DNA from: Aquipuribacter sp. SD81
GTDB taxonomy: Bacteria > Actinomycetota > Actinomycetes > Actinomycetales > JBBAYJ01
DNA length: 49,533 nucleotides
Direction of reading: 5' to 3'
Assembly (NCBI RefSeq): GCF_037153975.1
Contig: NZ_JBBAYJ010000029.1
Span: forward strand, 1 to 49,533
The notes under the pieces are model-generated. The model saw only the letters and a list, made by a program, of their open reading frames with translations, searched no databases and was not told where the DNA came from. Made by a program: the position numbers and the translations under genes. How positions within the stretch are numbered: position 1 is the first letter of the stretch; every line of letters starts with the position of its first letter. Positions 17,801 to 27,683 of this stretch are shown piece by piece.

Positions 17801-19156
17801 GTGCCCGACACGCTGCAGGAGACCGACCGCCTCGTCCGCACGATGGACCTGCGGGGCCGCGCGCTGCACCACCGCGAGCTGCGCGGCGTCGTGCCGCGGG
17901 CCGCGCTCGACGTCGAGCAGGCCGTGGCGACGGTGCGGCCGATCTGCGACGACGTCCGCGACCGCGGCGTCGCCGCCCTGCTCGACCTCACCGAGCGCTT
18001 CGACGGGGTGCGCCTGTCCGACGTCCGGGTGCCCGCCGCCGCGCTGCACGGGGCGCTGGAGCGCCTGGACCCGGCCGTCCGCGCCGCGCTGGAGGAGTCG
18101 ATCCGGCGGGCGCGGCTCGTCCACGCCGACCAGCGCCGCAGCGACCGCACGACGCAGGTCGCGCCGGGCGGCACCGTGACCGAGCGCTGGGTGCCGGTCG
18201 AGCGGGTCGGGCTGTACGTGCCCGGCGGGCTCGCGGTCTACCCGAGCAGCGTCGTCATGAACGTCGTGCCCGCGCAGGAGGCGGGCGTCGAGCAGATCGC
18301 CGTCACGAGCCCCGCCCAGCGCGACTTCGGCGGGCTGCCGCACCCGACGATCCTCGCGGCGTGCGCGCTGCTCGGCGTCGAGGAGGTCTACGCGGTCGGC
18401 GGGGCGCAGGCCGTCGCGATGTTCGCCTACGGCGCCCGTGACGGCGCCGGGCGGCTCGTCGTGCCCGGCGTCGACATCGTCACCGGGCCGGGCAACATCT
18501 ACGTCGCCGCGGCGAAGCGCCTGCTCAAGGGGGTCATCGGCATCGACTCCGAGGCCGGCCCCACCGAGATCGGCGTCCTCGCCGACGACAGCGCCGACCC
18601 CCGTGCGGTCGCCGCCGACCTCGTGAGCCAGGCCGAGCACGACCCCATGGCCGCCGCCGTGCTCGTGACCCCGAGCGAGCGGCTCGCGGCGGCGGTGCAC
18701 GAGGAGCTGGCCCTGCAGGTGGCGCGGACGAAGCACCGGGAGCGCGTCAGCATCGCCCTGCAGGGGCCGCAGAGCGCGATCGTGCTCGTCGACGACCTCG
18801 ACGCGGGCCTCGAGGTGGTCGACGCGTACGCGGCCGAGCACCTGGAGATCCACACCGTCGACGCCCGCGAGCGGGCGGCCCGGGTCCGCAACGCCGGCGC
18901 GGTGTTCGTCGGCCGCTGGGCGCCCGTGAGCCTGGGCGACTACTGCGCCGGGTCCAACCACGTGCTGCCGACCGGGGGCTGCGCGTGCCACTCCAGCGGG
19001 CTGAGCGTGCAGACCTTCCTGCGCGGCATCCACGTCGTCGACTACGACGAGCGCGCGCTGCGCGAGGTGGCAGACCACGTCGTCGCCCTCGCCGACGCCG
19101 AGGACCTGCCCGCCCACGGCGACGCGGTCCGCGCCCGCTTCGAGCCGCTCGTCTAG
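17801..19156 (+). CDS. hisD: HisD, histidinol dehydrogenase
   Basis: Zn-dependent NAD enzyme catalysing the last two oxidations, histidinol to histidine. The 451-aa product shows the signature region [37 protein letters not shown], the metal-site S-Q-A-E-H-D-P-M-A, and E-H-L-E-I-H-T near the C-terminus. The start at GTG 17801 is fixed by the leaderless promoter. It is separated from hisC by marR and eamA, whereas hisD and hisC are adjacent in M. tuberculosis. The stop codon overlaps the marR stop on the other strand. Confidence 0.96.
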   Translation: MPDTLQETDRLVRTMDLRGRALHHRELRGVVPRAALDVEQAVATVRPICDDVRDRGVAALLDLTERFDGVRLSDVRVPAAALHGALERLDPAVRAALEESIRRARLVHADQRRSDRTTQVAPGGTVTERWVPVERVGLYVPGGLAVYPSSVVMNVVPAQEAGVEQIAVTSPAQRDFGGLPHPTILAACALLGVEEVYAVGGAQAVAMFAYGARDGAGRLVVPGVDIVTGPGNIYVAAAKRLLKGVIGIDSEAGPTEIGVLADDSADPRAVAADLVSQAEHDPMAAAVLVTPSERLAAAVHEELALQVARTKHRERVSIALQGPQSAIVLVDDLDAGLEVVDAYAAEHLEIHTVDARERAARVRNAGAVFVGRWAPVSLGDYCAGSNHVLPTGGCACHSSGLSVQTFLRGIHVVDYDERALREVADHVVALADAEDLPAHGDAVRARFEPLV

Positions 19157-19686
19157 GCGTCGCGGCCGGCGGCGTCGCCGGCCGTGACGCCGGCGGGTCG
19201 CCGCTCGTGCGCGGCGAGCAGCCGGCGCAGCAGGTCCGCGAGCTGCTCCTGCTCCCGCGCCGTCAGCGGCGAGAGAACCTCCCGCTCGGTCGCCAGGTGC
19301 GTCGGCAGCACGTCCTCGACGGCGGCGAGCCCGGCCTCGGTGAGCTGCACGACGACCGAGCGGGCGTCGCGCCCGCTGCGGCGCCGAGCCACCAGGCCGC
19401 GCTGCTCCAGGCGGTCCAGGCGCTGCGTGACGGCGCCGGAGGTCACCATCGAGGAGCGCAGCAGGTCGCCCGGCGTGCGCTCGTACGGCGGCCCGGCGCG
19501 GCGCAGGGTCGCGAGCACGTCGTAGGACGCGCGGTCCAGGCCGTGCGCCGCGAAATTCGCCGCGATCGCCGACTCGGCCACGCGCGCCGCCCGGGACAGC
19601 CGACCGACCACGCCCACGGGGGAGTGGTCGAGGTCGGGGCGCTCGCGCCGCCACGCGTCGAGCAGGTCGTCGACGAAGTCCCTCAC
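19153..19686 (-). CDS. MarR-family transcriptional regulator
   Basis: Winged-helix dimeric repressor of 177 aa. The central HTH-wing region (about residues 55-115) contains [35 protein letters not shown] with the wing [18 protein letters not shown]. It is flanked by dimerisation helices. The gene diverges from an EamA exporter across 45 nt carrying two matching operator-like palindromes, the usual arrangement for autoregulation and control of the adjacent transporter. The ligand is unknown. Confidence 0.92.
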   Translation of the reverse strand: MRDFVDDLLDAWRRERPDLDHSPVGVVGRLSRAARVAESAIAANFAAHGLDRASYDVLATLRRAGPPYERTPGDLLRSSMVTSGAVTQRLDRLEQRGLVARRRSGRDARSVVVQLTEAGLAAVEDVLPTHLATEREVLSPLTAREQEQLADLLRRLLAAHERRPAGVTAGDAAGRDA

Positions 19687-19692
19687 GCACCG

Positions 19693-19698
19693 AGCCTA
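19693..19698 (-). promoter_or_regulatory. Leaderless -10 box (TAGGCT) for marR
   Basis: On the minus strand TAGGCT is followed by exactly 6 nt and then the marR GTG at 19686. Confidence 0.6.
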
Positions 19699-19705
19699 GA
19701 CGATG

Positions 19706-19740
19706 TCTTAGCGATGAGATACATTGTCTTAATGCTAAGA
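19706..19740. promoter_or_regulatory. Twin MarR operator sites between marR and eamA
   Basis: Two 14-bp sites share the layout TCTTA-N4-T(A/G)AGA: TCTTAGCGATGAGA at 19706-19719 and TCTTAATGCTAAGA at 19727-19740. They start 21 bp apart, two helical turns, so bound dimers would lie on the same face. The second covers the eamA start codon and follows its -10 box. Arm symmetry is perfect in site 2 and 4/5 in site 1. Confidence 0.7.
19720..19725 (+). promoter_or_regulatory. Leaderless -10 box (TACATT) for eamA
   Basis: TACATT lies between the two operator sites and ends 6 nt before the ATG at 19732. Confidence 0.6.
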
Positions 19741-20757
19741 GATCGACGCTGGGTCCTGCCGGTCGCGGCGCTCGCGCCGCTGCTGTGGGGCACGACGTAC
19801 GCGACGACGAGCGAGCTCCTCCCGCCCGGCCGGCCGCTCACGGCGGCGGTGCTGCGCGCGCTGCCCGCCGGGGTGCTGCTCCTGCTGCTCGCGCGACGCC
19901 TGCCGCCGCGCGGATGGTGGGGCCGCGCGCTCGTGCTCGGCACCCTCAACATCGGCGCCTTCTTCGCGCTGCTCTTCGTGGGCGCCTACCGCCTGCCCGG
20001 GGGCGTCGCGGCGACGGTCGGGGCGCTGCAGCCGCTCGTGGTCCTCGGCCTCGCCACGCTGCTGCTCGGTGAGCGCGCCGGCCGGCGCGCGGTCCTCGCG
20101 GCCCTGCTCGGGGTGGCGGGCGTCGCGCTGCTCGTGCTGCGGGCCGAGGCCCGGCTCGACGGCGTCGGCCTCGCCGCCGCGACGGGAGGGGCGGTGTCGA
20201 TGGCGGTCGGGGTGGTCCTGGCCAAGCGGTGGGGCCGCCCGGCGCCGCTGCTCGCGGTGACCTCGTGGCAGCTGCTCGCGGGCGGGCTCGTGCTGCTGCC
20301 CGTCGCGCTCGCGGTCGAGGGCCCGCTGCCGCCGCGGCTGCTCGACGCGCCCGCGCTCGCGGGCTACGCGTGGTTGGCGCTCGCGGGCACCGCGCTCGCC
20401 TACGTCGTGTGGTTCCTCGGGGTGGGCGCGCTGCCCTCCGGGGCGCTGTCGAGCCTCGGCCTGCTCGCCCCGGTCGTGGCGACGACGCTCGGCTGGGCCC
20501 TGCTGGGGCAGTCCCTCACCGTCTGGCAGGTCGCGGGCGGGCTCCTCGTCCTCGTCGCCGTCGCCCTCGCGCAGCGCCGCGGTCGCACGGCCGTGGCTGC
20601 ACCGCCCGCGGTCGGGTCGGTCGGGTCGACCGGGTCGACCGGGTCGACCGGGTCGACCGGGTCGACCGGGCCGGCGGCCGGGCCGACCGGCGTCCCGCAG
20701 CCCACCGTGGGACCGGCGCTGCCCGTCCCCGCCCGCTGCCTACCCTTGGCGCCGTGA
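19732..20757 (+). CDS. EamA/DMT-family transporter
   Basis: Drug/metabolite exporter-type protein of 341 aa with about ten hydrophobic spans arranged as two five-helix EamA repeats: the first opens L-L-W-G-T-T-Y-A-T-T-S and carries A-T-V-G-A-L-Q-P-L-V-V-L, the second ends with L-A-P-V-V-A-T-T-L-G-W-A-L-L-G-Q. After the last helix comes an atypical tail of about 55 residues with five Gly-Ser-Thr units and a Pro-rich end. The leaderless ATG lies inside the MarR operator, so expression is probably repressed by the divergent regulator. The substrate is unknown. The stop overlaps the hisC start by 4 bp. Confidence 0.9.
   Translation: MLRDRRWVLPVAALAPLLWGTTYATTSELLPPGRPLTAAVLRALPAGVLLLLLARRLPPRGWWGRALVLGTLNIGAFFALLFVGAYRLPGGVAATVGALQPLVVLGLATLLLGERAGRRAVLAALLGVAGVALLVLRAEARLDGVGLAAATGGAVSMAVGVVLAKRWGRPAPLLAVTSWQLLAGGLVLLPVALAVEGPLPPRLLDAPALAGYAWLALAGTALAYVVWFLGVGALPSGALSSLGLLAPVVATTLGWALLGQSLTVWQVAGGLLVLVAVALAQRRGRTAVAAPPAVGSVGSTGSTGSTGSTGSTGPAAGPTGVPQPTVGPALPVPARCLPLAP
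20623..20667 (+). repeat. In-frame 9-bp tandem repeat, five copies
   Basis: Five identical GGGTCGACC units in a row encode Gly-Ser-Thr repeats in the EamA tail. A degenerate partial unit precedes them. Copy number can change without breaking the frame. Confidence 0.85.
20741..20746 (+). promoter_or_regulatory. Leaderless -10 box (TACCCT) for hisC
   Basis: TACCCT within the end of eamA is followed by 7 nt and the hisC GTG, so hisC can be transcribed without eamA. Confidence 0.55.
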
Positions 20758-21899
20758 GCGACCCGCGCCTCGACCCCTCCGGCCTGCCCCTGCGCCCCGA
20801 CCTGCGGGGCCGGACCGCGTACGGCGCCCCCCAGCTCGACGTGCCCGTCCGGCTCAACACCAACGAGAACGCCCACCCGCTGCCGCCGGGCGTCGCCGCC
20901 GCGGTCGTCGACGCCCTCGCCCGCGTCGCCGGCGACCTCAACCGCTACCCCGACCGCGAGCTCACCGCGCTGCGCGAGGCGCTCGCGGCCTGGCTCACCC
21001 GCAGCAGCGGCTCCCCGGTCGACGCCGACGGCGTGTGGGCGGCCAACGGCTCCAACGAGGTCCTGCAGCACGTGCTGCAGGCCTTCGGCGGGCCGGGCCG
21101 CACGGCGCTCGGCTTCACCCCGTCGTACTCCATGCACCCCGTCATCGCGGCGACGACCGGCACGCGCTGGATAGACGGCGTCCGTCCCGGCAGCGACGTC
21201 GACCCGTTCGACCTCACGGCGGACGCGGCGGCGGCGCAGGCCCGCGACCTCGACCCCGACGTCGTGTTCCTGTGCTCGCCGAACAACCCCACGGGCACCG
21301 CGCTCCCGCTCGACGTCGTGACGGCCGTCCACGACGCGGCGCCGCACGCCGTCGTGGTGGTCGACGAGGCCTACGCGGAGTTCGCCCGGCCGGGCACGCC
21401 GAGCGCCCTCACCCTCCTGCCGGGCCGGGTACGCCTCGTGGTGACGCGCACGATGAGCAAGGCCTTCGCCTTCGCCGGGGTGCGGCTCGGCTACCTGGCC
21501 GCCGACCCCGCGGTGACCGCGGCGCTGCGTCTGGTGCGGCTGCCGTACCACCTGTCGACCCTCACGCAGGTGGCGGCCGTCGCGGCGCTCGAGCACGCCG
21601 ACGACCTGCTCGGCACCGTCGCCGCCCTCAAGGCGCAGCGGGACCGCATCGTCGACGGCACCCGCGCCCTCGGCCTCGAGCCGGTCCCCAGCGACGCGAA
21701 CTTCGTGCTCGTGGGCGGCTTCGCCGACCCCGCCGCCGCGTTCGACGCGCTGCTCGCCGACGGGGTGCTCGTGCGCGACGTCGGCCTGCCCGGGCACCTG
21801 CGGGTGACGGCCGGCACCGAGGCGGAGACCGACCGCCTGCTCGCGGCCCTGGAGCGGCACGTGGGCGCCGGTCGGCCCGCGGGTAGGGTCTCCCGGTGA
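20754..21899 (+). CDS. hisC: HisC, histidinol-phosphate aminotransferase
   Basis: Fold-type I PLP aminotransferase that converts imidazole-acetol phosphate to histidinol phosphate. The 381-aa product has R-L-N-T-N-E-N near the N-terminus, [23 protein letters not shown], and the PLP lysine Lys236 in [18 protein letters not shown] 20754 overlaps the eamA stop but has its own -10 box. The hisB start overlaps its stop. Confidence 0.95.
   Translation: MSDPRLDPSGLPLRPDLRGRTAYGAPQLDVPVRLNTNENAHPLPPGVAAAVVDALARVAGDLNRYPDRELTALREALAAWLTRSSGSPVDADGVWAANGSNEVLQHVLQAFGGPGRTALGFTPSYSMHPVIAATTGTRWIDGVRPGSDVDPFDLTADAAAAQARDLDPDVVFLCSPNNPTGTALPLDVVTAVHDAAPHAVVVVDEAYAEFARPGTPSALTLLPGRVRLVVTRTMSKAFAFAGVRLGYLAADPAVTAALRLVRLPYHLSTLTQVAAVAALEHADDLLGTVAALKAQRDRIVDGTRALGLEPVPSDANFVLVGGFADPAAAFDALLADGVLVRDVGLPGHLRVTAGTEAETDRLLAALERHVGAGRPAGRVSR
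21884..21889 (+). promoter_or_regulatory. Leaderless -10 box (TAGGGT) for hisB
   Basis: TAGGGT in the last codons of hisC is followed by 6 nt and the hisB GTG at 21896. Confidence 0.55.
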
Positions 21900-22507
21900 G
21901 CAGCACCGCGCCCCGCACCGCCCGCATCGAGCGCGCCACCAAGGAGAGCTCGGTCCTCGTCGAGGTCGACCTCGACGGCACCGGCACCTCGAGCGTCTCC
22001 ACCGGCGTGCGCTTCTTCGACCACATGCTCGCGACGTTCTCCCGACACTCACTCGTCGACCTCACGGTGCGGGCCGAGGGCGACACCGACGTCGACGCGC
22101 ACCACACCGTCGAGGACGTCGCGATCGTGCTCGGCCAGGCGATCGACCGGGCGCTCGGGGACAAGCGCGGCGTCCGCCGCTTCGGTGACGCCCTGGTGCC
22201 GCTCGACGAGTGCCTCGCGCAGGCGGCCGTCGACCTCGCCGGGCGCGCGTACTGCGTGCACGACGGCGAGCCCGCCGGGCAGGAGCACGTCCTCATCGGC
22301 GGGCACTACGTCGGCTCGCTCACGCGGCACGTGCTCGAGGCGCTCGCCCACAACGCGCGCATCGCCCTGCACGTGCGCGTCCTGTCCGGACGCGACCCGC
22401 ACCACGTCGTGGAGGCGCAGTTCAAGGCGCTCGCCCGCGCCTTCCGCGCCGCGGTCGAGCCGGACCCCCGCGTGAGCGGCGTGCCCAGCGAGAAGGGTGC
22501 GCTGTGA
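21896..22507 (+). CDS. hisB: HisB, imidazoleglycerol-phosphate dehydratase
   Basis: Mn-dependent dehydratase of histidine synthesis, a 24-mer in known cases. At 203 aa it is the monofunctional type, without the phosphatase domain seen in E. coli. The signature metal-binding segments are visible: [27 protein letters not shown], and near the end [11 protein letters not shown]. Translation is coupled to hisC by a 4-bp overlap and to hisH downstream. Confidence 0.96.
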   Translation: MSSTAPRTARIERATKESSVLVEVDLDGTGTSSVSTGVRFFDHMLATFSRHSLVDLTVRAEGDTDVDAHHTVEDVAIVLGQAIDRALGDKRGVRRFGDALVPLDECLAQAAVDLAGRAYCVHDGEPAGQEHVLIGGHYVGSLTRHVLEALAHNARIALHVRVLSGRDPHHVVEAQFKALARAFRAAVEPDPRVSGVPSEKGAL

Positions 22508-23178
22508 GCGGTGGGGCCCGCCCCCGCGTCGTCGTCATGGACCACGGGTCCGGCAACGTGCGCTCCGCCGTGCGCGCCCTGGAGCGGGTGGGCGCCGACG
22601 TCGAGCTGACCGCCGACCCGGCGGCCGGGCTGGAGGCCGACGGCCTCGTCGTGCCCGGCGTCGGCGCGTTCGCCGCGGTCGCCGAGGGCGTCCGACGGGT
22701 CCGCGGCGACGTCGTCGTCGGGCGGCGCCTCGCGGGCGGGCGCCCGGTCCTCGGGATCTGCGTGGGGCTGCAGGTCCTGTTCGAGGCCTCCACCGAGCCG
22801 GGCGCCGGCGACCGGGCGGGGCTCGGGCAGTGGCCGGGCACCGTGGAGCGGCTGCCCGTCGAGCGGGTCCCGCACATGGGCTGGAACACCGTGTCCGCGC
22901 CGCAGGGCACGCGGCTGTTCGCCGGGGTCGAGGACGAGCGGTTCTACTTCGTGCACTCCTACGCCGTCCTCGCCGACGGCGGCGACGGTCCCGCCGAGGT
23001 CGCGGGGCTCGGCAGCGGACCGCTCGAGGCACCGGGCATCACGTGGTCCGAGCACGACGGCTGCCGCTTCGTGGCCGCGGTCGAGAACGGGGCGCTGTCG
23101 GCGACGCAGTTCCACCCGGAGAAGTCCGGCGACGCGGGTGCGGCGCTGCTCGGGAACTGGGTGCGCGGACTCCGGTGA
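22504..23178 (+). CDS. hisH: HisH, IGP synthase glutamine amidotransferase subunit
   Basis: Class I glutaminase that supplies ammonia to HisF. The 224-aa product has the catalytic triad: Cys86 in G-I-C-V-G-L-Q, and His204 and Glu206 in Q-F-H-P-E-K-S. H-M-G-W-N-T and F-Y-F-V-H-S-Y-A are further family motifs. The GTG overlaps the hisB stop by 4 bp. Its partner HisF is not in the window, so it must be encoded elsewhere. Confidence 0.95.
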   Translation: MSGGARPRVVVMDHGSGNVRSAVRALERVGADVELTADPAAGLEADGLVVPGVGAFAAVAEGVRRVRGDVVVGRRLAGGRPVLGICVGLQVLFEASTEPGAGDRAGLGQWPGTVERLPVERVPHMGWNTVSAPQGTRLFAGVEDERFYFVHSYAVLADGGDGPAEVAGLGSGPLEAPGITWSEHDGCRFVAAVENGALSATQFHPEKSGDAGAALLGNWVRGLR

Positions 23179-23199
23179 CCCCCGGCTCCGGGGACCGGC

Positions 23200-23205
23200 T
23201 AGCGT
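23200..23205 (+). promoter_or_regulatory. -10 box (TAGCGT) for hisA
   Basis: TAGCGT in the 35-nt hisH-hisA gap is followed by 8 nt and the hisA GTG. Confidence 0.5.
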
Positions 23206-23213
23206 CGGCGCAC

Positions 23214-23993
23214 GTGACCGACACGCCCCCCGCCCCCGCCGCCGGTACCGCTGCGGCCGACCGGCCCGCGCTCGAGCTCCTGCCCGCCGTCGACGTCGCC
23301 GACGGCCAGGCCGTCCGGCTCGTGCAGGGGGAGGCCGGCTCGGAGACCACGTACGGCGAGCCGCTCGCCGCGGCCCTGGCGTGGGTGGAGGCGGGGGCGC
23401 GGTGGATCCACCTCGTCGACCTCGACGCCGCCTTCGGGCGCGGGAGCAACGCCGACCTGCTCGCCGAGGTCGTGCGGCAGGTGAGCGAGCGGGGCGTCGC
23501 CGTCGAGCTGTCGGGAGGCATCCGCGACGACGCGTCCCTGCGGCGCGCGCTGGCCACCGGCTGCCGGCGGGTCAACCTCGGCACCGCCGCGCTGGAGGAC
23601 CCGGACTGGACGCGCCGCGCGATCGGCGAGTTCGGCGACAGGGTGGCGGTCGGCCTCGACGTGCGGGGCACGACGCTCGCCGCGCGGGGGTGGACCGAGG
23701 AGGGCGGGGACCTGTGGGAGACGCTCGCGCGCCTGGACGCCGACGGCTGCGCGCGCTACGTCGTCACCGACGTCACGAAGGACGGCACCCTGCGCGGGCC
23801 CAACACCGACCTGCTCCGGCAGGTGTGCGAGGCCACCGACCGACCCGTCGTCGCCTCGGGCGGCGTCAGCAGCCTCGCCGACCTCGAGGCGCTGCGCGCC
23901 CTGGTGCCGCTCGGCGTGGAGGGCGCCATCGTCGGCAAGGCGCTGTACGCGGGCGCCTTCACCCTGCCCGAGGCGCTCGCCGTCGCCGGCTGA
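23214..23993 (+). CDS. hisA: HisA/PriA, phosphoribosyl isomerase A
   Basis: (Beta-alpha)8 isomerase acting on ProFAR; in many actinobacteria the same enzyme (PriA) also does the TrpF reaction. The 259-aa product has [10 protein letters not shown] with the catalytic Asp, [17 protein letters not shown] with the second Asp, and V-A-S-G-G-V-S-S-L. The segment [12 protein letters not shown] matches the Arg-Gly-Trp loop that PriA uses for both substrates, so bifunctionality is likely but untested. It is the last gene of the run, followed by a strong hairpin. Confidence 0.94.
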   Translation: MTDTPPAPAAGTAAADRPALELLPAVDVADGQAVRLVQGEAGSETTYGEPLAAALAWVEAGARWIHLVDLDAAFGRGSNADLLAEVVRQVSERGVAVELSGGIRDDASLRRALATGCRRVNLGTAALEDPDWTRRAIGEFGDRVAVGLDVRGTTLAARGWTEEGGDLWETLARLDADGCARYVVTDVTKDGTLRGPNTDLLRQVCEATDRPVVASGGVSSLADLEALRALVPLGVEGAIVGKALYAGAFTLPEALAVAG

Positions 23994-23999
23994 GCGCTG

Positions 24000-24035
24000 A
24001 CGGGCCCCCGCCACCGTGCGGTGGCGGGGGCCCGT
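24000..24035. terminator. 16-bp perfect hairpin between hisA and the catalase gene
   Basis: A 16-nt arm at 24000-24015 (ACGGGCCCCCGCCACC) pairs perfectly with 24020-24035 around the loop GTGC. It lies 6 nt after the hisA stop and 18 nt before the convergent catalase stop, so it probably serves as a bidirectional terminator. There is no U tract, as is common in GC-rich actinobacteria. Confidence 0.85.
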
Positions 24036-24053
24036 CGTCCGTCCGGGGCCGGG

Positions 24054-25628
24054 TCAGGCCATGCCGGCGCGGTCCCGCACGTCCACGAGCGCGTCGGGGT
24101 CGTTGACGTTGCGCGAGGGGCCGGTGACGCCGTCACCGGGCTCGGGCGCGCCGCCGGTGCCGCCGTCGAGGGCACCGCGCACGACGCCCTCGATGCGCTC
24201 GCCGATGGCCTCGTCCACGTTCCTCCAGTACTCGAAGGCGCGCTCGAGCACGGGCTCGGAGACGGCGTTGAGCAGGTGGCCCGTGACGTTCTCGACGAAG
24301 CGGTCACGCGCCGCGTCGTCCATGACGTCGTTGAGCAGCGCCCGGGCCTGCACGAAGTCGTCGTCCTCCGCGTGCGGCGTCTCGGCGACGTGCGCCATCT
24401 CGCCCGCCGCCTCCCAGCCGGGCAGCCGGCCCGCGCGCTGCGGGTCCGCGGCGGGACCGCCGCGGCTGTTCGGCGCGTAGACGGGGGCGTCGCCGTCGTG
24501 GAAGTAGCGCATCGAGCCCTCCTTGGAGTAGCTGTGCACCTCCGTGGCCCGCGGGCGGTTGGGGGGCAGCTGCGCGTAGTTCGCGCCGATGCGGTAGCGG
24601 TGGGCGTCCGGGTAGGAGAACAGGCGACCCAGCAGCATGCGGTCCGGGCTCGGCCCGATGCCGGGCACGAAGTTGCTCGGCTCGAACGCCGCCTGCTCGA
24701 TGTCGACGAAGTAGTTCGCCGGGTTCCGGTTGAGCTCCATCGTCCCCACCTCGATGAGGGGGTAGTCGGCGTGCGGCCACACCTTCGTGAGGTCGAAGGG
24801 GTTGAAGCGGTAGTCCGCCGCGTCGTCGAACGGCATGACCTGGACGTACAGCGTCCACGTCGGGAAGTCGCCGTCCTCGATCGACTGGAACAGGTCGCGG
24901 CGGTGGAAGTCGCCGTCCTGGCCGGCCATGGCGTCGCCCTCGTCCTGCGTGAAGAACTCGTTGCCCTGGTCGGTCCTGAACGTGTACTTCACCCAGGACC
25001 TCTCACCCTCGGCGTTGAGCCACATGAAGGTGTGCGAGCCGTAGCCGTTCATCGTGCGCCACGAGCGCGGCAGCCCGCGGTCGCCCATGAGCCACGTCAC
25101 CTGGTGGGCGGACTCCGGCGAGAGGGTCCAGAAGTCCCACTGCATGTCGTGGTCGCGCAGGCCGGTCCGCGGGTCGCGCTTCTGGGAGCGGATGAAGTCC
25201 TGGAACTTCATCGGGTCCCGGACGAAGAACACGGGGGTGTTGTTGCCGACGAGGTCGTAGTTGCCGTCGGTCGTGTAGAACTTCAGCGAGAAGCCGCGCG
25301 GGTCGCGCCACGTGTCGGGGGAGCCCTGCTCCCCGGCGACCGTGCTGAAGCGGGCGAGCATCTCGGTCTCGGCCCCGGGCTGGAACAGCGAGGCCATCGT
25401 GTACCGCGACACGTCGTTGGTCACCCGGAAGGTGCCGAAGGCGCCGCCGCCCTTGGCGTGGACGACGCGCTCGGGGACGCGCTCGCGGTTGAACTGGGCC
25501 ATCTTCTCGATGAGGTAGTGGTCCTGCAGCAGCAGCGGCCCGGTGGGGCCGACTGTCATCGAGTGCTCGTCGCTGCGGACCGCTGCCCCGGCCGTGGTGG
25601 TCGTGGCGGGTCGGGACTGCTCGGTCAT
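24054..25628 (-). CDS. Monofunctional haem catalase
   Basis: H2O2 dismutase of 524 aa. The distal catalytic residues are His57 ([11 protein letters not shown]) and Asn130 (V-G-N-N-T-P-V-F-F), and the proximal haem ligand is Tyr339 ([12 protein letters not shown]). The length fits small-subunit catalases. No signal peptide is visible, so it is cytoplasmic. GAGGAG about 6 nt upstream fixes the ATG at 25628. It converges on the hisA terminator and diverges from an MFS gene. No Fur- or OxyR-type regulator is adjacent. Confidence 0.96.
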   Translation of the reverse strand: MTEQSRPATTTTAGAAVRSDEHSMTVGPTGPLLLQDHYLIEKMAQFNRERVPERVVHAKGGGAFGTFRVTNDVSRYTMASLFQPGAETEMLARFSTVAGEQGSPDTWRDPRGFSLKFYTTDGNYDLVGNNTPVFFVRDPMKFQDFIRSQKRDPRTGLRDHDMQWDFWTLSPESAHQVTWLMGDRGLPRSWRTMNGYGSHTFMWLNAEGERSWVKYTFRTDQGNEFFTQDEGDAMAGQDGDFHRRDLFQSIEDGDFPTWTLYVQVMPFDDAADYRFNPFDLTKVWPHADYPLIEVGTMELNRNPANYFVDIEQAAFEPSNFVPGIGPSPDRMLLGRLFSYPDAHRYRIGANYAQLPPNRPRATEVHSYSKEGSMRYFHDGDAPVYAPNSRGGPAADPQRAGRLPGWEAAGEMAHVAETPHAEDDDFVQARALLNDVMDDAARDRFVENVTGHLLNAVSEPVLERAFEYWRNVDEAIGERIEGVVRGALDGGTGGAPEPGDGVTGPSRNVNDPDALVDVRDRAGMA

Positions 25629-25868
25629 GTCGCTCCTCTGCTCGACCGGACGTCGGTCGTGCGTCCCGCGGTCGGGTCCCGTGCGTCCCCACGGCCCGTT
25701 CCCAGCGGTTCCGGGCCGGGTGACACTGTGGGGGACGAACCGGCACACACGGTGCACACCCCCAGAAGACCACCTCCGTCCCGTCGACGCGCGTCGGGCC
25801 GGGGGCGGCCCCCGGGACCGCCCACGGGTGGTCGGCGGCGTCGCCGACCGGCCCCACACTGGACCACC
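25629..25868. promoter_or_regulatory. Divergent promoter region, catalase / MFS transporter
   Basis: This 240-nt gap separates the two divergent starts. It includes the catalase Shine-Dalgarno site and CACACT (25855-25860), a cANNNT-type -10 box 8 nt before the MFS GTG. A GTGACAC-like half palindrome near 25722 and GCACACACGGTGCACAC near 25743 could be operators; neither matches a known site clearly. Confidence 0.35.
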
Positions 25869-27215
25869 GTGCCGGACACAGGGACGAGGGCGACGGGCCC
25901 CGACGGGCAGCCGGGCGCGACGCCGGACCCGGCAGCACCCGCCCACGGGTTCGGCGCCTACCGGCGGGTCCTCGCCGTCCCCGGCATGACGCCGCTGTAC
26001 CTCGTCGGGGTGCTCGCCCGCGTCCCGCACACCGGCGGCGGGATCGCGCTCACGCTGCACGTCACCGAGGGCCTCGGGCGCAGCTACCTGCAGGCCGGGC
26101 TCGTGACCGCCGCCCTCACCGTCGGCATCGCGCTCGGCAGCCCGTGGCGCGGCCGCCTCGTGGACCGGCACGGGCTGCGCCGCGCCCTCGTCGCGAGCGT
26201 CGTCTCCATGCCCGTGCTGTGGACGGCGGCCGCGCTCGCGCCGTTCTGGCTGCTGCTGCCGGTCGCCCTCGCCGCCGGCGCGCTCGCGGTCCCCGTCTTC
26301 ACGGTGGTGCGGCAGGCGATCGGCGTCATCGTCCCGGAGGACGCGCGGCGCACGGCCTTCGCGCTGGACTCGGTGCTCGTCGAGGCGAGCTTCGTCGCGG
26401 GGCCGCCGCTCGTCGTGCTCGCCGCCACGCAGGTCGACGCCCGGGTCGCGCTCGTCGCCATCGGCGTCGGCGAGGCGCTCGCGGGGGTGCTGCTGGCCCT
26501 GCTCGACCCGCGGCTGCGCAGCGGCCCACCGCGCACCGCTTCCGGGACGTCGGCGACGGCCGGGCTCGCGGCCGGGCTCACCGGCGGCGACGACCGCCGG
26601 GTCCGCGCGCTGCGCGTGCGCCGCCCGGGGTGGCTCAGCCCGGGGCTCGCGGCGATGTACGCGTGCGCCTTCGGCACCGCCCTCGTCCTCTCGGGGTCCG
26701 AGATCGGCATCTACGCCGTCCTCCGCGGCCTCGACGAGGTCGGGCTCGTCGGCTGGGTGTTCGCCGCCTGGGGCGTCGCCTCGGGGGCCGGCGGCCTGGT
26801 CTACGGCGCGCTGCGCCGCGGGGCCTCGAGCCCGCTCGTGCTGCTGGCCTGGCTGTCCGCGGCGACGCTCCCGCTCGCGCTCGCCACCACGCCGCTGCTG
26901 CTGCTCGTGCTGCTCGTGCCGGCGGGCGTGCTGACCGCGCCCACGCTGTCGGCGAGCGCCGACGGCGTCAGCCGGCGCATCTCCGACGAGAACCGCGGCG
27001 AGGCGATGGGGTGGCACGGGTCCGCCGTCACCGCGGGCTTCAGCCTCGGTGCGCCGCTCGCCGGGGCGGCGGCGGACGCCCTCGGTCCGTGGAGCGCGTT
27101 CCTCGTCGTCGCCCTCGTGTCGGGCGCGCTGGCCGCCCTCGGGTTGCTGCTCGTGCGCCGCGCGCGCCGCCCCGGGGGCCTCAGGACGCCGCGCTCGGCC
27201 CCCGCCGGGCGCTGA
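25869..27215 (+). CDS. MFS transporter
   Basis: Major facilitator protein of 448 aa: a Gly/Pro-rich cytoplasmic N-terminus (about 40 residues) and about twelve hydrophobic spans. The loop between helices 2 and 3 has the motif-A-like [12 protein letters not shown] cytoplasmic loop around residues 220-255 is rich in Arg, Gly and Ser. The closing helices end with R-R-A-R-R-P-G-G. The substrate is unknown. The GTG 25869 is supported by the nearby -10 box. Its 3' end overlaps the convergent DUF1844 gene by 35 bp. Confidence 0.88.
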   Translation: MPDTGTRATGPDGQPGATPDPAAPAHGFGAYRRVLAVPGMTPLYLVGVLARVPHTGGGIALTLHVTEGLGRSYLQAGLVTAALTVGIALGSPWRGRLVDRHGLRRALVASVVSMPVLWTAAALAPFWLLLPVALAAGALAVPVFTVVRQAIGVIVPEDARRTAFALDSVLVEASFVAGPPLVVLAATQVDARVALVAIGVGEALAGVLLALLDPRLRSGPPRTASGTSATAGLAAGLTGGDDRRVRALRVRRPGWLSPGLAAMYACAFGTALVLSGSEIGIYAVLRGLDEVGLVGWVFAAWGVASGAGGLVYGALRRGASSPLVLLAWLSAATLPLALATTPLLLLVLLVPAGVLTAPTLSASADGVSRRISDENRGEAMGWHGSAVTAGFSLGAPLAGAAADALGPWSAFLVVALVSGALAALGLLLVRRARRPGGLRTPRSAPAGR

Positions 27216-27666
27216 CGGGACCCGTCAGCCGCTCGCCGGGGCCCTGCCCGGGCTCGTCCTGCACGATCGAGGCCTCCCGGAACGCCAGCTGCAGGGACCG
27301 CAGCCCGTCGCGCAGGGCGCGGGCGTGCTGCGAGCCGACCTCCGGGGCGGCGGCGGTGACGAGGCCCGCGAGCGCGGTGATGAGCGAGCGGGCCTCCGCG
27401 AGGTCCTTGAGGTCCTCCGGCCGCAGCGGTCGGCCGTCCTCACCGACCGCCCCCTCGAGGTCCGCGGGGTCCACGAGGCCGCACTTGACCGCGGCCGCGC
27501 TCATGAGGTGGACCGCGGCCGTGGTCACGACCTCCACCGCCGGGACGTCGGCGATGTCGCGCACCGCCTCGACCGCCCCGGGGACGCCCGGGGCGGCGTC
27601 GCCGACCGCCGGGCCGGGAAGAGCCTGGCCGGGACCGGGCGTTGACGTCGGGGAGGAATCACTCAC
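27181..27666 (-). CDS. DUF1844 domain protein
   Basis: Small actinobacterial protein of 161 aa regularly found divergent to infC. After a disordered Pro/Gly N-terminus (about 45 residues) comes the DUF1844 core [20 protein letters not shown], then [16 protein letters not shown] and [12 protein letters not shown]. The function is unknown. The GTG start at 27666 is supported by a CAGGGT -10-like box (27673-27678, complement) 6 nt upstream. Confidence 0.87.
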   Translation of the reverse strand: MSDSSPTSTPGPGQALPGPAVGDAAPGVPGAVEAVRDIADVPAVEVVTTAAVHLMSAAAVKCGLVDPADLEGAVGEDGRPLRPEDLKDLAEARSLITALAGLVTAAAPEVGSQHARALRDGLRSLQLAFREASIVQDEPGQGPGERLTGPVSARRGPSAAS

Positions 27667-27671
27667 CCTGC

Positions 27672-27678
27672 TACCCTG
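27672..27678. promoter_or_regulatory. Overlapping divergent -10 boxes for infC and DUF1844
   Basis: On the plus strand TACCCT (27672-27677) would start the infC leader. On the minus strand CAGGGT (27673-27678) sits 6 nt before the DUF1844 GTG. Five of the six base pairs are shared, so the two promoters should exclude each other. Confidence 0.45.
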
Positions 27679-27683
27679 GCAGG

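Noticed and set aside
24054-27017. A single 987-residue minus-strand frame
   Set aside because: Only the part from ATG 25628 is catalase. The rest is antisense to the MFS transporter gene and has no domain.
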